A stretch of DNA of 40,559 bases from an uncultured Streptococcus sp. (GCA_934215455.1 CAKPZX010000011.1:1-40559); one strand, 5' to 3'; positions 9,573 through 18,584 are shown, numbered from the stretch's first letter. Numbers and translations: made by a program. Notes: generated from the sequence alone by a model not told the origin.

Positions 9573-10703
9573 ATGGTAGAATTGAATCTTAGTCACATTT
9601 ATAAAAAATATCCAAATAGCGAACATTACTCAGTTGAAGACTTCAACTTGGACATCAAAGACAAAGAATTTATCGTTTTCGTAGGTCCTTCAGGATGTGG
9701 TAAATCAACGACTCTTCGTATGATCGCTGGTCTTGAAGACATCACAGAAGGTGAATGTTCAATCGATGGCACTGTTGTAAACAACGTGGCACCTAAAGAC
9801 CGTGATATTGCCATGGTATTCCAAAACTACGCTCTTTACCCACACATGACTGTGTACGATAACATGGCATTTGGTTTGAAATTGCGTAAATACAGCAAGG
9901 AAGATATCGACAAACGTGTACAAGAAGCAGCTGAAATCCTTGGCTTGAAAGAATTCTTGGATCGTAAACCAGCTGACCTTTCTGGTGGTCAACGTCAACG
10001 TGTGGCCATGGGTCGTGCCATTGTCCGTGATGCAAAAGTGTTCTTGATGGACGAACCTTTGTCAAACTTGGATGCTAAACTTCGTGTATCCATGCGTGCT
10101 GAAATTGCGAAAATCCACCGTCGTATCGGAGCTACAACAATCTACGTAACCCACGACCAAACAGAAGCGATGACATTGGCTGACCGTATCGTTATTATGT
10201 CTGCTACTAAAAACCCAGCTGGTACAGGTACTATCGGACGTGTAGAACAAATCGGTACTCCGCAAGAAGTGTATAAGAACCCTGTGAATAAATTCGTAGC
10301 TGGATTCATCGGAAGCCCTGCCATGAACTTCATTAACGTGAAATTGGAAGGTGGACACATCGTTGCCAATGGATTGAACTTGAAAGTTCCAGAAGGTGCT
10401 TTGAAAGTCTTGAAAGAAAAAGGCTATGATGGTAAAGAATTGATCTTTGGTATCCGTCCAGAAGACGTGAATACAGAAGCTGCTTTCCTTGAAACATTCC
10501 CAGAATCAGTCGTGAAAGCAACCATTTCTGTATCTGAGTTGCTTGGTTCAGAATCTCACTTGTACTGCCAAGTTGGTGACAACGAATTCATCGCTAAAGT
10601 AGATGCACGTGACTACCTTGGAACTGGTGAAACCATCGAACTTGGATTTGACTTGAACAAAGCTCACTTCTTCGACAAAGAAACTGAAAAAACAGTATAC
10701 TAA
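9573..10703 (+). CDS. msmK: Sugar ABC transporter ATPase MsmK
   Basis: 376 aa, start ATG after AAAGGAG. Walker A GPSGCGKST at residues 38-46, Q-loop in VFQNYALYPHMT, signature LSGGQRQRVAMGRA from 136, Walker B VFLMDEPLSNLD, H-loop THDQTEAMTL. The C-terminal ~130 residues form the MalK-type regulatory OB domains, with the FIGSPAMNF segment. It energises carbohydrate ABC importers; in S. pneumoniae and S. suis a stand-alone MsmK is shared by several transporters, and here too no permease gene is adjacent. Expression is probably CcpA-controlled through the cre site upstream. A terminator-like hairpin separates it from the glucosidase gene. Confidence 0.95.
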   Translation: MVELNLSHIYKKYPNSEHYSVEDFNLDIKDKEFIVFVGPSGCGKSTTLRMIAGLEDITEGECSIDGTVVNNVAPKDRDIAMVFQNYALYPHMTVYDNMAFGLKLRKYSKEDIDKRVQEAAEILGLKEFLDRKPADLSGGQRQRVAMGRAIVRDAKVFLMDEPLSNLDAKLRVSMRAEIAKIHRRIGATTIYVTHDQTEAMTLADRIVIMSATKNPAGTGTIGRVEQIGTPQEVYKNPVNKFVAGFIGSPAMNFINVKLEGGHIVANGLNLKVPEGALKVLKEKGYDGKELIFGIRPEDVNTEAAFLETFPESVVKATISVSELLGSESHLYCQVGDNEFIAKVDARDYLGTGETIELGFDLNKAHFFDKETEKTVY

Positions 10704-10720
10704 TACCTACTGACACTGTA

Positions 10721-10750
10721 GAGACTGAGACGATATGTCTCAGTCTCTTT
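10721..10750 (+). terminator. Terminator or attenuator after msmK
   Basis: Perfect 11-bp stem GAGACTGAGAC (10721-10731) / GTCTCAGTCTC (10737-10747), loop GATAT, then a mixed T tract (TTTCATTTT). It lies only 22 bp before the next start codon, so partial read-through into the glucosidase gene is likely. Confidence 0.7.
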
Positions 10751-10769
10751 CATTTTAAGGAGACAAAAC

Positions 10770-12437
10770 ATGGAAAAAGACTGGTGGAAGGGGAAGGTCG
10801 CTTATCAGATCTACCCCAAAAGCTTCAAAGACAGCAATGGAGATGGTGTTGGGGATTTGAAAGGAATCACGGAGAAACTCGATTACCTTCAAGACTTAGG
10901 GATTGATATTCTCTGGTTATCCCCTATTTACAAGAGTCCGTTTATTGACCAGGGTTATGATATTTCCGACTATTATGCCATTGACCCAATTTTTGGAACC
11001 ATGGAAGATATGGAAGAGTTGATCGCGGAAGGCAAGAAACGGGGCATTTCCATCATCATGGACCTGGTGGTTAACCACTGTTCGAGCCATCACGAATGGT
11101 TCCAAAAAGCTCTAGCAGATCCAGATGGTCCTTATGCGGATTACTTTTATTTCATCGAAAGTGACAAGGAACCCAACAATTGGGAAAGTTACTTTGGAGG
11201 CAGTGTCTGGGAACCAGTTCCTGGCACCAACAAATACTATCTCCATTCCTTCCACAAGGATCAGCCGGACCTCAATTGGCAAAATCCTGTCGTGCGCGAA
11301 GAGATTTACAAGATGATCAATTGGTGGTTGGACAAGGGAATCGCGGGCTTCCGGATCGATGCCATCATCAACATCAAAAAAGACCTGGAATGGCGTTCGC
11401 TTCCGTCTGATCGTGACAATGGCCTGGTTCCAGTACCGGAGTCTCTAGTCAATGCCCAACCGATTGAACCTTTCTTGCAAGAGTTAAAAGAGCGTACTTT
11501 CGCCAAGTACAATGCCTTCACAGTAGGGGAAGTTTTCAATGAAACCGACGAAGAATTGCATTTCTTCATTGGAAAAGATGGTGTCTTCTCTTCCATCTTT
11601 GATTTCAAACAAACCATGCTGGGTCAGGAAGGAAAAGGCTGGTTCGACCATGCTCTTCCAACTGCAGATGAACTCAAGGAAAGTATTTTCCAAGCGCATG
11701 AGCGCGCGGATAGCATTGGGGTGCTCTCGACCATCATTGAAAACCACGACGAACCTCGTGGAGTGTCCCATTATATTGCGGAAAGTCCAGTCAACGATAC
11801 CAGTAAAAAAGCTCTGGGAACCATTCAGGTTTTGCGTAAGGGAATTCCTTTTATCTATCAAGGCCAAGAAATTGGGATGGAAAACCAAGTCTTTGAATCA
11901 GTGGAGGACTTTGATGATATTGCGACCATCAATGGTTATCATGTTGCTAAAGAAGCTGGTTTGAGCGAGGAAGAAGCCTTAGCAGCGATTGCCAAATACA
12001 GCCGGGATAATGCGCGGACACCCATGCAATGGTCAGCAGAGCCAGGTCTGGGCTTTAGTGATGGACCAGCCTGGTTGATTAGTCCCAAACCAAATGTTGC
12101 CATCAATGTGGAAGACCAGGAAAAGGATCCAAATTCCATCTTGAATTATTACCGTCAGCTGACAGCCTTGTATCGCCATCCCCTTTATGGAAATACCATC
12201 CGGTTTGGAGATATGATCCCAGCTTATCGGGACCGTGAAAACATCATCGCCTTCGAACGCCGTGGGGACAAGCGTCTCTTGGTTGTCAGCAATTTCCAAA
12301 ATCGCCAGGCCACCTTGGAGTTGCCAGCTCCGATTAAAACGGTCATTTTAAATAACACTGCAGGACTATTCCAAGAAGGAGACCAAGTGCTAGAATTGAC
12401 CCCTTACCAAACGGTTGTGTTGGAATTGGTGGAATAA
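10770..12437 (+). CDS. GH13 alpha-glucosidase (GH13_31-like)
   Basis: 555 aa, ATG after AAGGAGAC. A complete GH13 enzyme: (beta/alpha)8 barrel starting YQIYPKSFKDSNGDGVGDL, region DLVVNHCSSHH, nucleophile Asp197 in GFRIDAI, acid/base Glu254 in TVGEV, stabiliser Asp327 in ENHDEPR, and a C-terminal beta domain. No signal peptide, so cytoplasmic: it hydrolyses imported oligosaccharides, fitting the neighbouring msmK. The residue after the nucleophile is Ala198; oligo-1,6-glucosidases and DexB carry Val there, while enzymes preferring alpha-1,4 bonds tend to have Ala or Thr. An alpha-1,4 (maltose-type) preference is therefore more likely than dextran glucosidase, but trehalose-related activity is not excluded. 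Confidence 0.9.
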   Translation: MEKDWWKGKVAYQIYPKSFKDSNGDGVGDLKGITEKLDYLQDLGIDILWLSPIYKSPFIDQGYDISDYYAIDPIFGTMEDMEELIAEGKKRGISIIMDLVVNHCSSHHEWFQKALADPDGPYADYFYFIESDKEPNNWESYFGGSVWEPVPGTNKYYLHSFHKDQPDLNWQNPVVREEIYKMINWWLDKGIAGFRIDAIINIKKDLEWRSLPSDRDNGLVPVPESLVNAQPIEPFLQELKERTFAKYNAFTVGEVFNETDEELHFFIGKDGVFSSIFDFKQTMLGQEGKGWFDHALPTADELKESIFQAHERADSIGVLSTIIENHDEPRGVSHYIAESPVNDTSKKALGTIQVLRKGIPFIYQGQEIGMENQVFESVEDFDDIATINGYHVAKEAGLSEEEALAAIAKYSRDNARTPMQWSAEPGLGFSDGPAWLISPKPNVAINVEDQEKDPNSILNYYRQLTALYRHPLYGNTIRFGDMIPAYRDRENIIAFERRGDKRLLVVSNFQNRQATLELPAPIKTVILNNTAGLFQEGDQVLELTPYQTVVLELVE

Positions 12438-12549
12438 GGAGAAACTTTGCATCAGTATTAGGATTTAATGTAGAATAGTATGTTCATTAAATATTCTGGA
12501 GAAATTTATAAAAGTTTTCTATACTTTAGAATCAGTCAAGTATAAACTG

Positions 12550-12849
12550 AAACTTTCCGCTGTGAGAAAAGTGTTTGAAACATTATTGTTTCAAACACTC
12601 GGGAGTTTTGAGAGTAAAACAGTTCGGGGAACTGTTTTAGCCTGAGCCCGGAAATTAAAGAGCGAAGGGGCTCAAAACGAATTGAACACGGGCTGCAGAT
12701 TGTGTCAAAAAGATAAGTTTTCCTAGAATCAAAAGATTCTGCGTCAAACTTCCTATTTTGACTGTATTCGCAGACGCCCTTTATATCTTGATTTAGTCAT
12801 GGAACTTCGAAGAAGTTCGCTGACGTCCGTACTCACCTAAGGAAAGTTT
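12550..12849 (+). other. Structured element family 2, copy 1, interrupted by repeat family 1
   Basis: The ends pair: AAACTTTCC (12550-12558) with GGAAAGTTT (12841-12849), then GTGAG (12562-12566) with CTCAC (12832-12836). Inside are a 12-bp hairpin (GTGTTTGAAACA at 12571 and its complement, loop TTAT), GTTTTGAG pairing with CTCAAAAC, two further hairpins between those, and on the right GAACTTC gaa GAAGTTC followed by CTGACGTCC and CTAAGG. The same plan, with different paired bases, lies before dnaK (37374-37508). Repeat copy D (12682-12791) sits inside the right half. The 490-bp gap between the glucosidase gene and the M14 gene is filled by this element and a terminator; no gene is seen. Confidence 0.65.
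12682..12791 (+). repeat. Hairpin repeat family 1, copy D
   Basis: Head TTGAACACGGGC and tail TATCTTGA as in the pnp-leader copies. Pairs: GGGC with GCCC, GTCAAAA with TTTTGAC, AGTTT with AAACT, AGAATC with GATTCT around loop AAAA, with the constant internal loops GATA/TCCTA and TCCT/GCGTC. It lies within structured family 2. Confidence 0.8.
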
Positions 12850-12868
12850 TGAAAGATAGTTTATCTCC

Positions 12869-12901
12869 AAAAAGAACCTTCGCGTCTGCGAAGGTTCTTT
12901 T
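12869..12901. terminator. Bidirectional terminator between convergent genes
   Basis: AAAAAGAACCTTCGC (12869-12883), loop GTCT, GCGAAGGTTCTTTT (12888-12901). A-rich and T-rich flanks let it serve both the rightward 12-kb transcript and the leftward M14 gene. Confidence 0.8.
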
Positions 12902-12928
12902 CGTGTCATCCAAGTTTAAACCTGGAAC

Positions 12929-15900
12929 TTACTCAACTTCTTTCTTTTTCAAGAGGAGGAAGCCTCCGCTAACGGCTAACAAGAAGCCTGAAAGAATGAA
13001 GTGCGCAGTTGTGTCTTCTCCAGTTTGTGGCAATTGTGCCTTGGCTGGACTTTCTTGGAAGCTTTGTCCTACTTGGTAAGTCAAGGCTTGCACGCTTTCT
13101 TCATTTTTAGTTGTCATTTCTTTTTGTGGAAGGAGGACTTTAGGAGTATCCTTCTTGGCTAAGATTGGCTGTGGATTGCTTGTTTGGTTATGAATTGGAA
13201 CCACCACTTGATCTGGTTCTTTAGCTGGAACGTAATCCATCAAGCTTGCTAACTTGCTGCCAAAGATCGCATTGGTTACCCAGCGGAAGAAGTGGACAGG
13301 GTGTTGACGGTTGGTTGGATTTCCTGCATAGACAAAGAGTGGTTGTCCCATCAGTTCTCCAGAGATGGCCATGACTTTGTTAGCCAGAACATCATTATGT
13401 GGCCACCAACCTGCAATATAATAATCGCTCGGAGCGATGCTCATCAAGGTCTTGAAATGTTCTGGAACCTTTTCAATCCAGTTTCCTGAGTTGGAGTAGA
13501 AGAGGGTATTCTTCTTGTATCCGCTGGTCAATGGATCCTGGTCATCAATGATCGCTTTCATCAAGCCTTCGTAGTCACTACCGCCTTTTAGTTTTTCAGC
13601 GTCAAATCCTGTAAGAACTCCCAATTTTTCCAATTTTTGCATGGCTTCCCCACCAATGACAAGGGTTGGTTTTTTACCAAAAATGGAAGCGTCAAAGCGG
13701 TTGCTTTCCAAAATAACAACATCCGCTTCTTCTGGCGTATTGACGATTTGGAAGCCTAATTTTTCAAGGACCAGACTAGTATGAGCAGGAGCATCTACTC
13801 CAGCCCAATTATAGTGGTAGTTCGGAGAGTAAACCTTCATCGGTTTCAAGGTTGGTCCGCTTGGCACCTTGTAGAGGGCATCACCATAAATGGCATAGTT
13901 TGGTAGGAGCGAAGCAAAGGTATCGCGGTCAACGATGTAGCCATCATCTGTTAGGTAGACAGATTTTCCTTGCGCGATGGCCTGGTTGACAGCTTTAACG
14001 GCACTGGCTGAGGTATTTGCGATCACATAGTAAGGAGCTTTTGGATCGATCTCAGAGGTACGAGTGGCGCGAGTGGTGGTGACTTCTCCTAATTTTCCGT
14101 TGAAAAGACCATCCGCAAAGACAGGTTCGGACTTGAACCCTCTCATATCTGGGAAGTTGACCAGCAACTCTGCGTACATAGCAGCCCAGGCAGATTCGTT
14201 GGAGCCCTTGTAGAGAATATGGTTGGCATAGCCACGTTTGGCTTGGGCCATGTCAATGACTAAGTCCCCTTTTTTATAGTTGCCAATATCTTCTTTGAGT
14301 TCCTTAACGAGGACACCATTGCGTTTGAAGTAGTCGATCATATTGAAGGCTTCTTGGGCATCGTTGTCTTTGTCGAGGCTCATTGGGATGACGTAGTAGT
14401 CTGGGAAGAATTTCGGACGACCGTTTTTCACACGTCCAACGATTTCCCCATTTGGGCCGACCAGTTCATTTTCGGCTTTTGGATCTTCGGTTTTATTGAG
14501 ACCGCGCAGGTAGAAGTTGAGACGCATCTCAAGGAGACGGTCCGGATCTTGGTTGAGGAAGTCAATTCCGCCTAGGACAGCATTGCGACCTGCTTTGTAG
14601 GATTCTTCATTTCCTTCTGGAATTTCGATGGTATGGCCTAATATACCATGGTAGACAGCATAAACTCCTGTATAGCCAGAGAAGGAGTCATCCCAGCCAT
14701 CGCCCCAATCCAGTTTTGGAATGATGTAACTATTGTATTTAGAATTGGCAACTCCTGCCCGTCCCATATGATGGGCATTTTCTAGCATCAGGTCTGACAG
14801 AAGATCGTATTCGAAGTTCGGATCATGTGGTGGCGTTGCAGGTTCGATTAAGAATTCTTTGACAAAACCGTGTAAGTCGTAGAGAGCGATCGGATTCCAT
14901 TTGTTGATCATTTGGATAACCGTGCGAACTTCAGGGTTGGTTTGGTAGCTGGCATCCCGGTTTGGATCGAGCCCGTTTGCTAGGGCCCGCAGGTTGAGAG
15001 CATCCCCATCTGGGTTTTCCGTGAAGTCAAATAAGAAGATGAATTTATTGAGCAAGCTTGGAATATCTAGAGTGACAGTTTTAGCATTTCCAGCTTCATC
15101 TGTAGTGTTAAAGGTCACCTTTTCCTTGGTCGCAAAGGTATTGAAGAGGCCTGTGATGATATCAATGCCTGGTTGCTCATCCGCGTGAGTGTTGTGGACT
15201 AAGACAGGTAATTTGTAATCCAAGGTCTTATCTTTTAGTGCAGCCAGCATTTCGCTTGGTTTGGTCAAAGCTGTAGGGTTGGTGCTAGAGAGGTAGTGAT
15301 CAATGCTGGCTTGGTCCTTGCTCACGATCCCCATCTTCATATCCCGGCCTTGGGCACTCTTGCCAAGGGTTTCCAGCTGCACTAAACGATCGGGTTTCGC
15401 TTCTTCCTTGGATTTTTCGATGGCAGCTAGCATTTCTTCATGTGTATGGTAGTCTTGGTAAGGTCGAAAAACAAGGGTTTTATTGATGGTCACACCTAAG
15501 TCTGCATTGGTCCCGACCAGTTCATGGTTGCCGATGTAGTTGCGATAAGTCCGGCGGATATTATTTGGGCTACGAAGACTGAGATCTTCACCAAAGAGAT
15601 CCTGTACGTCAATGTGGAGATCCAAATCATTGCCGTTTGCGGTCTCTGTGATGGTAAGGAATGGATCCTTGCTCAGTGTTCCTGTCTCCATATCCCAGGT
15701 TTTCCACTCAGAGAGAGGTTTATTGTCTAAGGTCCAGCTGATCTTGCCAGCAGCTTGAGCTTTTTCTTGGACTTTGTCATCAATCGTACTCTTTTCAGAG
15801 AGATAAATGGTGCTATCCGCCAATCGAGTCGCTTGGTCAGCGGTCGTTGTAGCACGGGTAGTGACCGGACTAGCGGCTGGAGCAACTTCTGTAGTAGAAG

Positions 15901-16150
15901 TCCCATCAGAAGTCGCTGCTCTTTCTACAGGACTAGCAGGAGCAACTTCTGTGGCTGTATCGGGACTGGTCGTTTCGGCTGTCACAGGTTGCTCAGTAGC
16001 AGGTGTCGCTTCAAGGACCGTGCTTGGTTCCGTTTGAGGCGCTTCTAAGCTATCGGCTGAAGCTTGGCCATGACCGATAACGGAAAGCAAGACAGCCGCT
16101 GAGAGACTGAGTGTCGTAGTGTACAAATGTTTCTTATATGAAGACTTCAT
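12929..16150 (-). CDS. LPXTG-anchored M14-family zinc carboxypeptidase-like surface protein
   Basis: 1073 aa. A signal peptide (about 1-33, ending ASA) is followed by a Thr/Ala/Ser-rich low-complexity region (about 35-115). The M14 metallopeptidase domain (about 225-545) has the zinc set His322-x-x-Glu325 in HADEQPG and His427 in YDLHGF, and the catalytic Glu509 in HTIEIPEG. The following ~400 residues are unrecognised. The C-terminus is a sortase signal, LPQTG, then a hydrophobic segment and KKKEVE. It is thus probably a cell-wall-anchored carboxypeptidase acting on host or wall peptides; substrate unknown. ATG at 16150 is preceded on the minus strand by AAGGAGGGTC. Convergent with the 10-12 kb genes. 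Confidence 0.88.
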   Translation of the reverse strand: MKSSYKKHLYTTTLSLSAAVLLSVIGHGQASADSLEAPQTEPSTVLEATPATEQPVTAETTSPDTATEVAPASPVERAATSDGTSTTEVAPAASPVTTRATTTADQATRLADSTIYLSEKSTIDDKVQEKAQAAGKISWTLDNKPLSEWKTWDMETGTLSKDPFLTITETANGNDLDLHIDVQDLFGEDLSLRSPNNIRRTYRNYIGNHELVGTNADLGVTINKTLVFRPYQDYHTHEEMLAAIEKSKEEAKPDRLVQLETLGKSAQGRDMKMGIVSKDQASIDHYLSSTNPTALTKPSEMLAALKDKTLDYKLPVLVHNTHADEQPGIDIITGLFNTFATKEKVTFNTTDEAGNAKTVTLDIPSLLNKFIFLFDFTENPDGDALNLRALANGLDPNRDASYQTNPEVRTVIQMINKWNPIALYDLHGFVKEFLIEPATPPHDPNFEYDLLSDLMLENAHHMGRAGVANSKYNSYIIPKLDWGDGWDDSFSGYTGVYAVYHGILGHTIEIPEGNEESYKAGRNAVLGGIDFLNQDPDRLLEMRLNFYLRGLNKTEDPKAENELVGPNGEIVGRVKNGRPKFFPDYYVIPMSLDKDNDAQEAFNMIDYFKRNGVLVKELKEDIGNYKKGDLVIDMAQAKRGYANHILYKGSNESAWAAMYAELLVNFPDMRGFKSEPVFADGLFNGKLGEVTTTRATRTSEIDPKAPYYVIANTSASAVKAVNQAIAQGKSVYLTDDGYIVDRDTFASLLPNYAIYGDALYKVPSGPTLKPMKVYSPNYHYNWAGVDAPAHTSLVLEKLGFQIVNTPEEADVVILESNRFDASIFGKKPTLVIGGEAMQKLEKLGVLTGFDAEKLKGGSDYEGLMKAIIDDQDPLTSGYKKNTLFYSNSGNWIEKVPEHFKTLMSIAPSDYYIAGWWPHNDVLANKVMAISGELMGQPLFVYAGNPTNRQHPVHFFRWVTNAIFGSKLASLMDYVPAKEPDQVVVPIHNQTSNPQPILAKKDTPKVLLPQKEMTTKNEESVQALTYQVGQSFQESPAKAQLPQTGEDTTAHFILSGFLLAVSGGFLLLKKKEVE

Positions 16151-16228
16151 ATAGAAGACCCTCCTTAAAAAAGTTATTTTCCAGTTCTAGTATACCATTT
16201 TAGGAAATCGTTTACAACAACTGCCTGA

Positions 16229-16260
16229 ATAAAAAAGCCTTTGCATCTTGCAAGGGCTTC
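16229..16260 (-). terminator. Terminator of the ArAE-like gene
   Basis: On the minus strand: AAGCCCTTGCA / TGCAAAGGCTT followed by TTTTTA. Directly follows the stop of the gene at 16266. Confidence 0.75.
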
Positions 16261-16265
16261 TTTGT

Positions 16266-17228
16266 CTATTCTGTTTCCTCATGGAATTGTTGGTAAAAAT
16301 CAACCTTAACCTGGATAAAAGTTTCTAAGTCTCTTAAGAGTTGGAGCAAGGTGGCGCGTGTTTCAAATTCCGCACGAGTCTTAGGAAGAGGGCGTTCGCG
16401 GAAGATCGCTAAATACTGACTAATATCATCTAGAAGATCCTGGGCAGGATTTTCCTGACTTAACTGCTGAGCCGTCTTCTTAAAAAGTTGAGCAAGGATC
16501 ATGCTTTCACTCGCTGCTAACTGACAGCGGTTGACGTTCTCAGCCATATCTCGCAGAATATCGTTTTGCCGCTTGCGCATTTCGAAGTAGTGAATATGGT
16601 AGTTGGTTTGGTGAAAGAGGTGGTTGGAATGGTCCAAATAGACTAGGTTCAAAGCGTCCTTTAGGATGCTGTCCAACTCCTTAATCAAGCGAGCATCATT
16701 GCGACCATCCCCTTTACCAAGTAATTCCGCAAAACGGCCAAGGATCTTTTTCAGTTGGTCTTCGACAACATCATGGTAATGATCGATCGCAGCCTGATTA
16801 GAAGGCATATAGAGATTGGCCAGCAGGGCAAAGCTGGTCCCGATTAAAAAGAGGGCAAGTTCATTGAGCAAGAGCCCCCAGGAAGTAGACTGCTCAATCA
16901 AGAGATGGGTGACCAGCACCGTGCTTGGCGTGATGCCGATCTGCCAACCCAATAAAAAGGCACAAGGGACATAAAGAGCGATAAAAACTCCCAGTGCCCA
17001 AAGGTTGAACCCTAAAAAGGAAAAGGCGAGACTTCCGATAGCAAGGGCCAGCAAGGTTGACATAAAGCGCTGGTAGGCCTGCTTGATGGTACTGCGACGC
17101 GTGTCCGAGATACTCAAGATGGCAATGACGCCAGCTGAGATGGCATAGGTCAAGCCCAGAGCATAAGCAAGGGCTGCTGCTAAACAGGTGGCCAAGGTGA
17201 GCTTGATGGTTCGTTGAAAAAGAGGCAT
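16266..17228 (-). CDS. Aromatic acid exporter family (DUF939/ArAE_1-like) membrane protein
   Basis: 320 aa. The N-terminal half (about 1-145) has four to six hydrophobic helices with short loops (LTLATCLAAALAYALGL, then a segment with SISDTRRST, and more up to LFLIGTSFALLANLYMP). The C-terminal half is a cytoplasmic helical domain with acidic and basic residues (about 150-320). This plan matches the ArAE_1/FUSC-like family common in Firmicutes, proposed exporters of aromatic acids; no substrate can be read from the sequence. The gene is single and leftward, with its own terminator; AGGAAG precedes the start on the minus strand. Read-through to the M14 gene is unlikely. Confidence 0.75.
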   Translation of the reverse strand: MPLFQRTIKLTLATCLAAALAYALGLTYAISAGVIAILSISDTRRSTIKQAYQRFMSTLLALAIGSLAFSFLGFNLWALGVFIALYVPCAFLLGWQIGITPSTVLVTHLLIEQSTSWGLLLNELALFLIGTSFALLANLYMPSNQAAIDHYHDVVEDQLKKILGRFAELLGKGDGRNDARLIKELDSILKDALNLVYLDHSNHLFHQTNYHIHYFEMRKRQNDILRDMAENVNRCQLAASESMILAQLFKKTAQQLSQENPAQDLLDDISQYLAIFRERPLPKTRAEFETRATLLQLLRDLETFIQVKVDFYQQFHEETE

Positions 17229-17309
17229 GGCTTCCTTTCTAGTTCGGTTCGTTCATTGAGATAGATTTGATTTCATTATATCATGAATTGGCCTCTTCCT
17301 CCTTTCTTG

Positions 17310-17318
17310 TGGTATACT
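17310..17318 (+). promoter_or_regulatory. Extended -10 promoter of rlmB
   Basis: TGGTATACT (17310-17318) is an extended -10. The transcription start expected about 7 nt downstream coincides with the ATG of rlmB at 17325. Confidence 0.6.
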
Positions 17319-17324
17319 AGTTCT

Positions 17325-18053
17325 ATGGAAAATAACGATATCGTATACGGTGTCCACGCAGTCACCGAGGCTTTACAAGCCAATACAGGCAATAAATTAT
17401 ATATTCAAGAAGACCTCCGAGGAAAAAATGTCGACAAGATCAAGGCCTTAGCAGCTGAGAAAAAAGTGTCGATTTCTTGGACGCCAAAGAAAACCCTGCA
17501 GGAAATGACAGAAGGAGCTGTTCACCAAGGCTTTGTTCTTCGTGTGGCAGCCTTTGCTTACACAGACTTGGCAGCGATTCTGAAACAGACAGCCCAAGAA
17601 GAGAACCCACTTTTGTTGATTCTCGATGGTTTAACAGATCCGCACAATCTTGGATCTATTTTACGGACAGCTGATGCGACCAATGTCTCAGGAGTCATCA
17701 TTCCTAAGCACCGGGCAGTAGGGGTAACCCCAGTGGTTTCAAAAACTTCTACCGGAGCAGTGGAACACATTCCCATTGCGCGAGTGACCAATCTTAGCCA
17801 AACCTTAGACAAGCTAAAGGAAGAGGGCTTCTGGATCTTTGGAACTGACATGAACGGCACGCCATCTCACCAGTGGAATACGGCTGGCAAGTTAGCCTTG
17901 ATCATTGGCAATGAAGGAAAAGGGATCTCAGCCAACATCAAAAAGCAAGTCGATGAGATGATCACCATTCCCATGAATGGCCATGTGCAAAGCCTCAATG
18001 CCAGTGTGGCAGCAGCCATCCTGATGTATGAGGTTTTTCGCAATCGACTATAA
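17325..18053 (+). CDS. rlmB: 23S rRNA 2'-O-methyltransferase RlmB (TrmH/SpoU family)
   Basis: 242 aa from the ATG at 17325. The in-frame ATG at 17283 is rejected because it lies upstream of the promoter -10. Starts MENNDIVYGVHAVTEAL. The N-terminal L30e-like substrate-binding domain (about 1-80) is followed by the SPOUT knot domain: motif 1 LDGLTDPHNLGSILRTADA, motif 2 ALIIGNEGKGIS, motif 3 IPMNGHVQSLNASVAAAI. It methylates a guanosine of 23S rRNA. No Shine-Dalgarno precedes the ATG, and a leaderless transcript is suggested by the promoter spacing. It is followed by the NYN nuclease gene after 18 bp. Confidence 0.93.
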   Translation: MENNDIVYGVHAVTEALQANTGNKLYIQEDLRGKNVDKIKALAAEKKVSISWTPKKTLQEMTEGAVHQGFVLRVAAFAYTDLAAILKQTAQEENPLLLILDGLTDPHNLGSILRTADATNVSGVIIPKHRAVGVTPVVSKTSTGAVEHIPIARVTNLSQTLDKLKEEGFWIFGTDMNGTPSHQWNTAGKLALIIGNEGKGISANIKKQVDEMITIPMNGHVQSLNASVAAAILMYEVFRNRL

Positions 18054-18071
18054 TCCTAAAAAGGCAATGAT

Positions 18072-18584
18072 ATGAAACGAAAAATCTTATTGGTTGACGG
18101 CTATAATATGATTGCCTTTTGGCAGGAAACCCGCCAGCTCTTTCAAAAAAGTGAGCTCGATGCAGCCCGCAATATCCTCCTGCAAAAACTGAGCCACTAT
18201 GCTAGCTTTGAAGGAATCGAAGTCATCTGTGTCTTTGATGCCCAGTATATGCCAGGAGTGCGGCAGACCTATGAGGAGTTCAATGTTCAGGTGGTCTTTA
18301 CCGGCGAGGATGAGACGGCAGATGACTATATCGAGCGCTTGGCGGCAGAGCTCAATACGCCCCTCCACCAAGTTTCGGTAGCGACCAGTGACTTAAATGA
18401 GCAATGGACTGTCTTTGCTCAAGGAGCCCTTCGGGTATCCGCTAGAGAGTTAGAAAAACGGGTCGCAGTCGTCAAAGGAAACCTCAATCAGGCGCAGCGA
18501 GTGGTCAATGATCAAAAACCACCCATGCGACCACTCGATCACGAAGTATTGCGACAATTACAAGAAATGATGGGAGACAAGTAA
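18072..18584 (+). CDS. yacP: NYN-domain ribonuclease (YacP/Rae1 family)
   Basis: 170 aa. The PIN-like NYN fold has the acidic residues expected at the active site: [12 protein letters not shown] at the N-terminus, [17 protein letters not shown] in the middle, and VATSDLNEQ. In Bacillus, Rae1 is a ribosome-associated endonuclease. The rlmB-yacP order is conserved in Firmicutes. The stop codon TAA overlaps the ATG of degV (TAATG). Confidence 0.9.
   Translation: MKRKILLVDGYNMIAFWQETRQLFQKSELDAARNILLQKLSHYASFEGIEVICVFDAQYMPGVRQTYEEFNVQVVFTGEDETADDYIERLAAELNTPLHQVSVATSDLNEQWTVFAQGALRVSARELEKRVAVVKGNLNQAQRVVNDQKPPMRPLDHEVLRQLQEMMGDK

Noticed and set aside
15755..16048. Plus-strand frames with Ser/Arg- or Ala/Val-rich translation opposite the M14 gene
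   Set aside because: Antisense of the low-complexity Thr/Ala region; no RBS.
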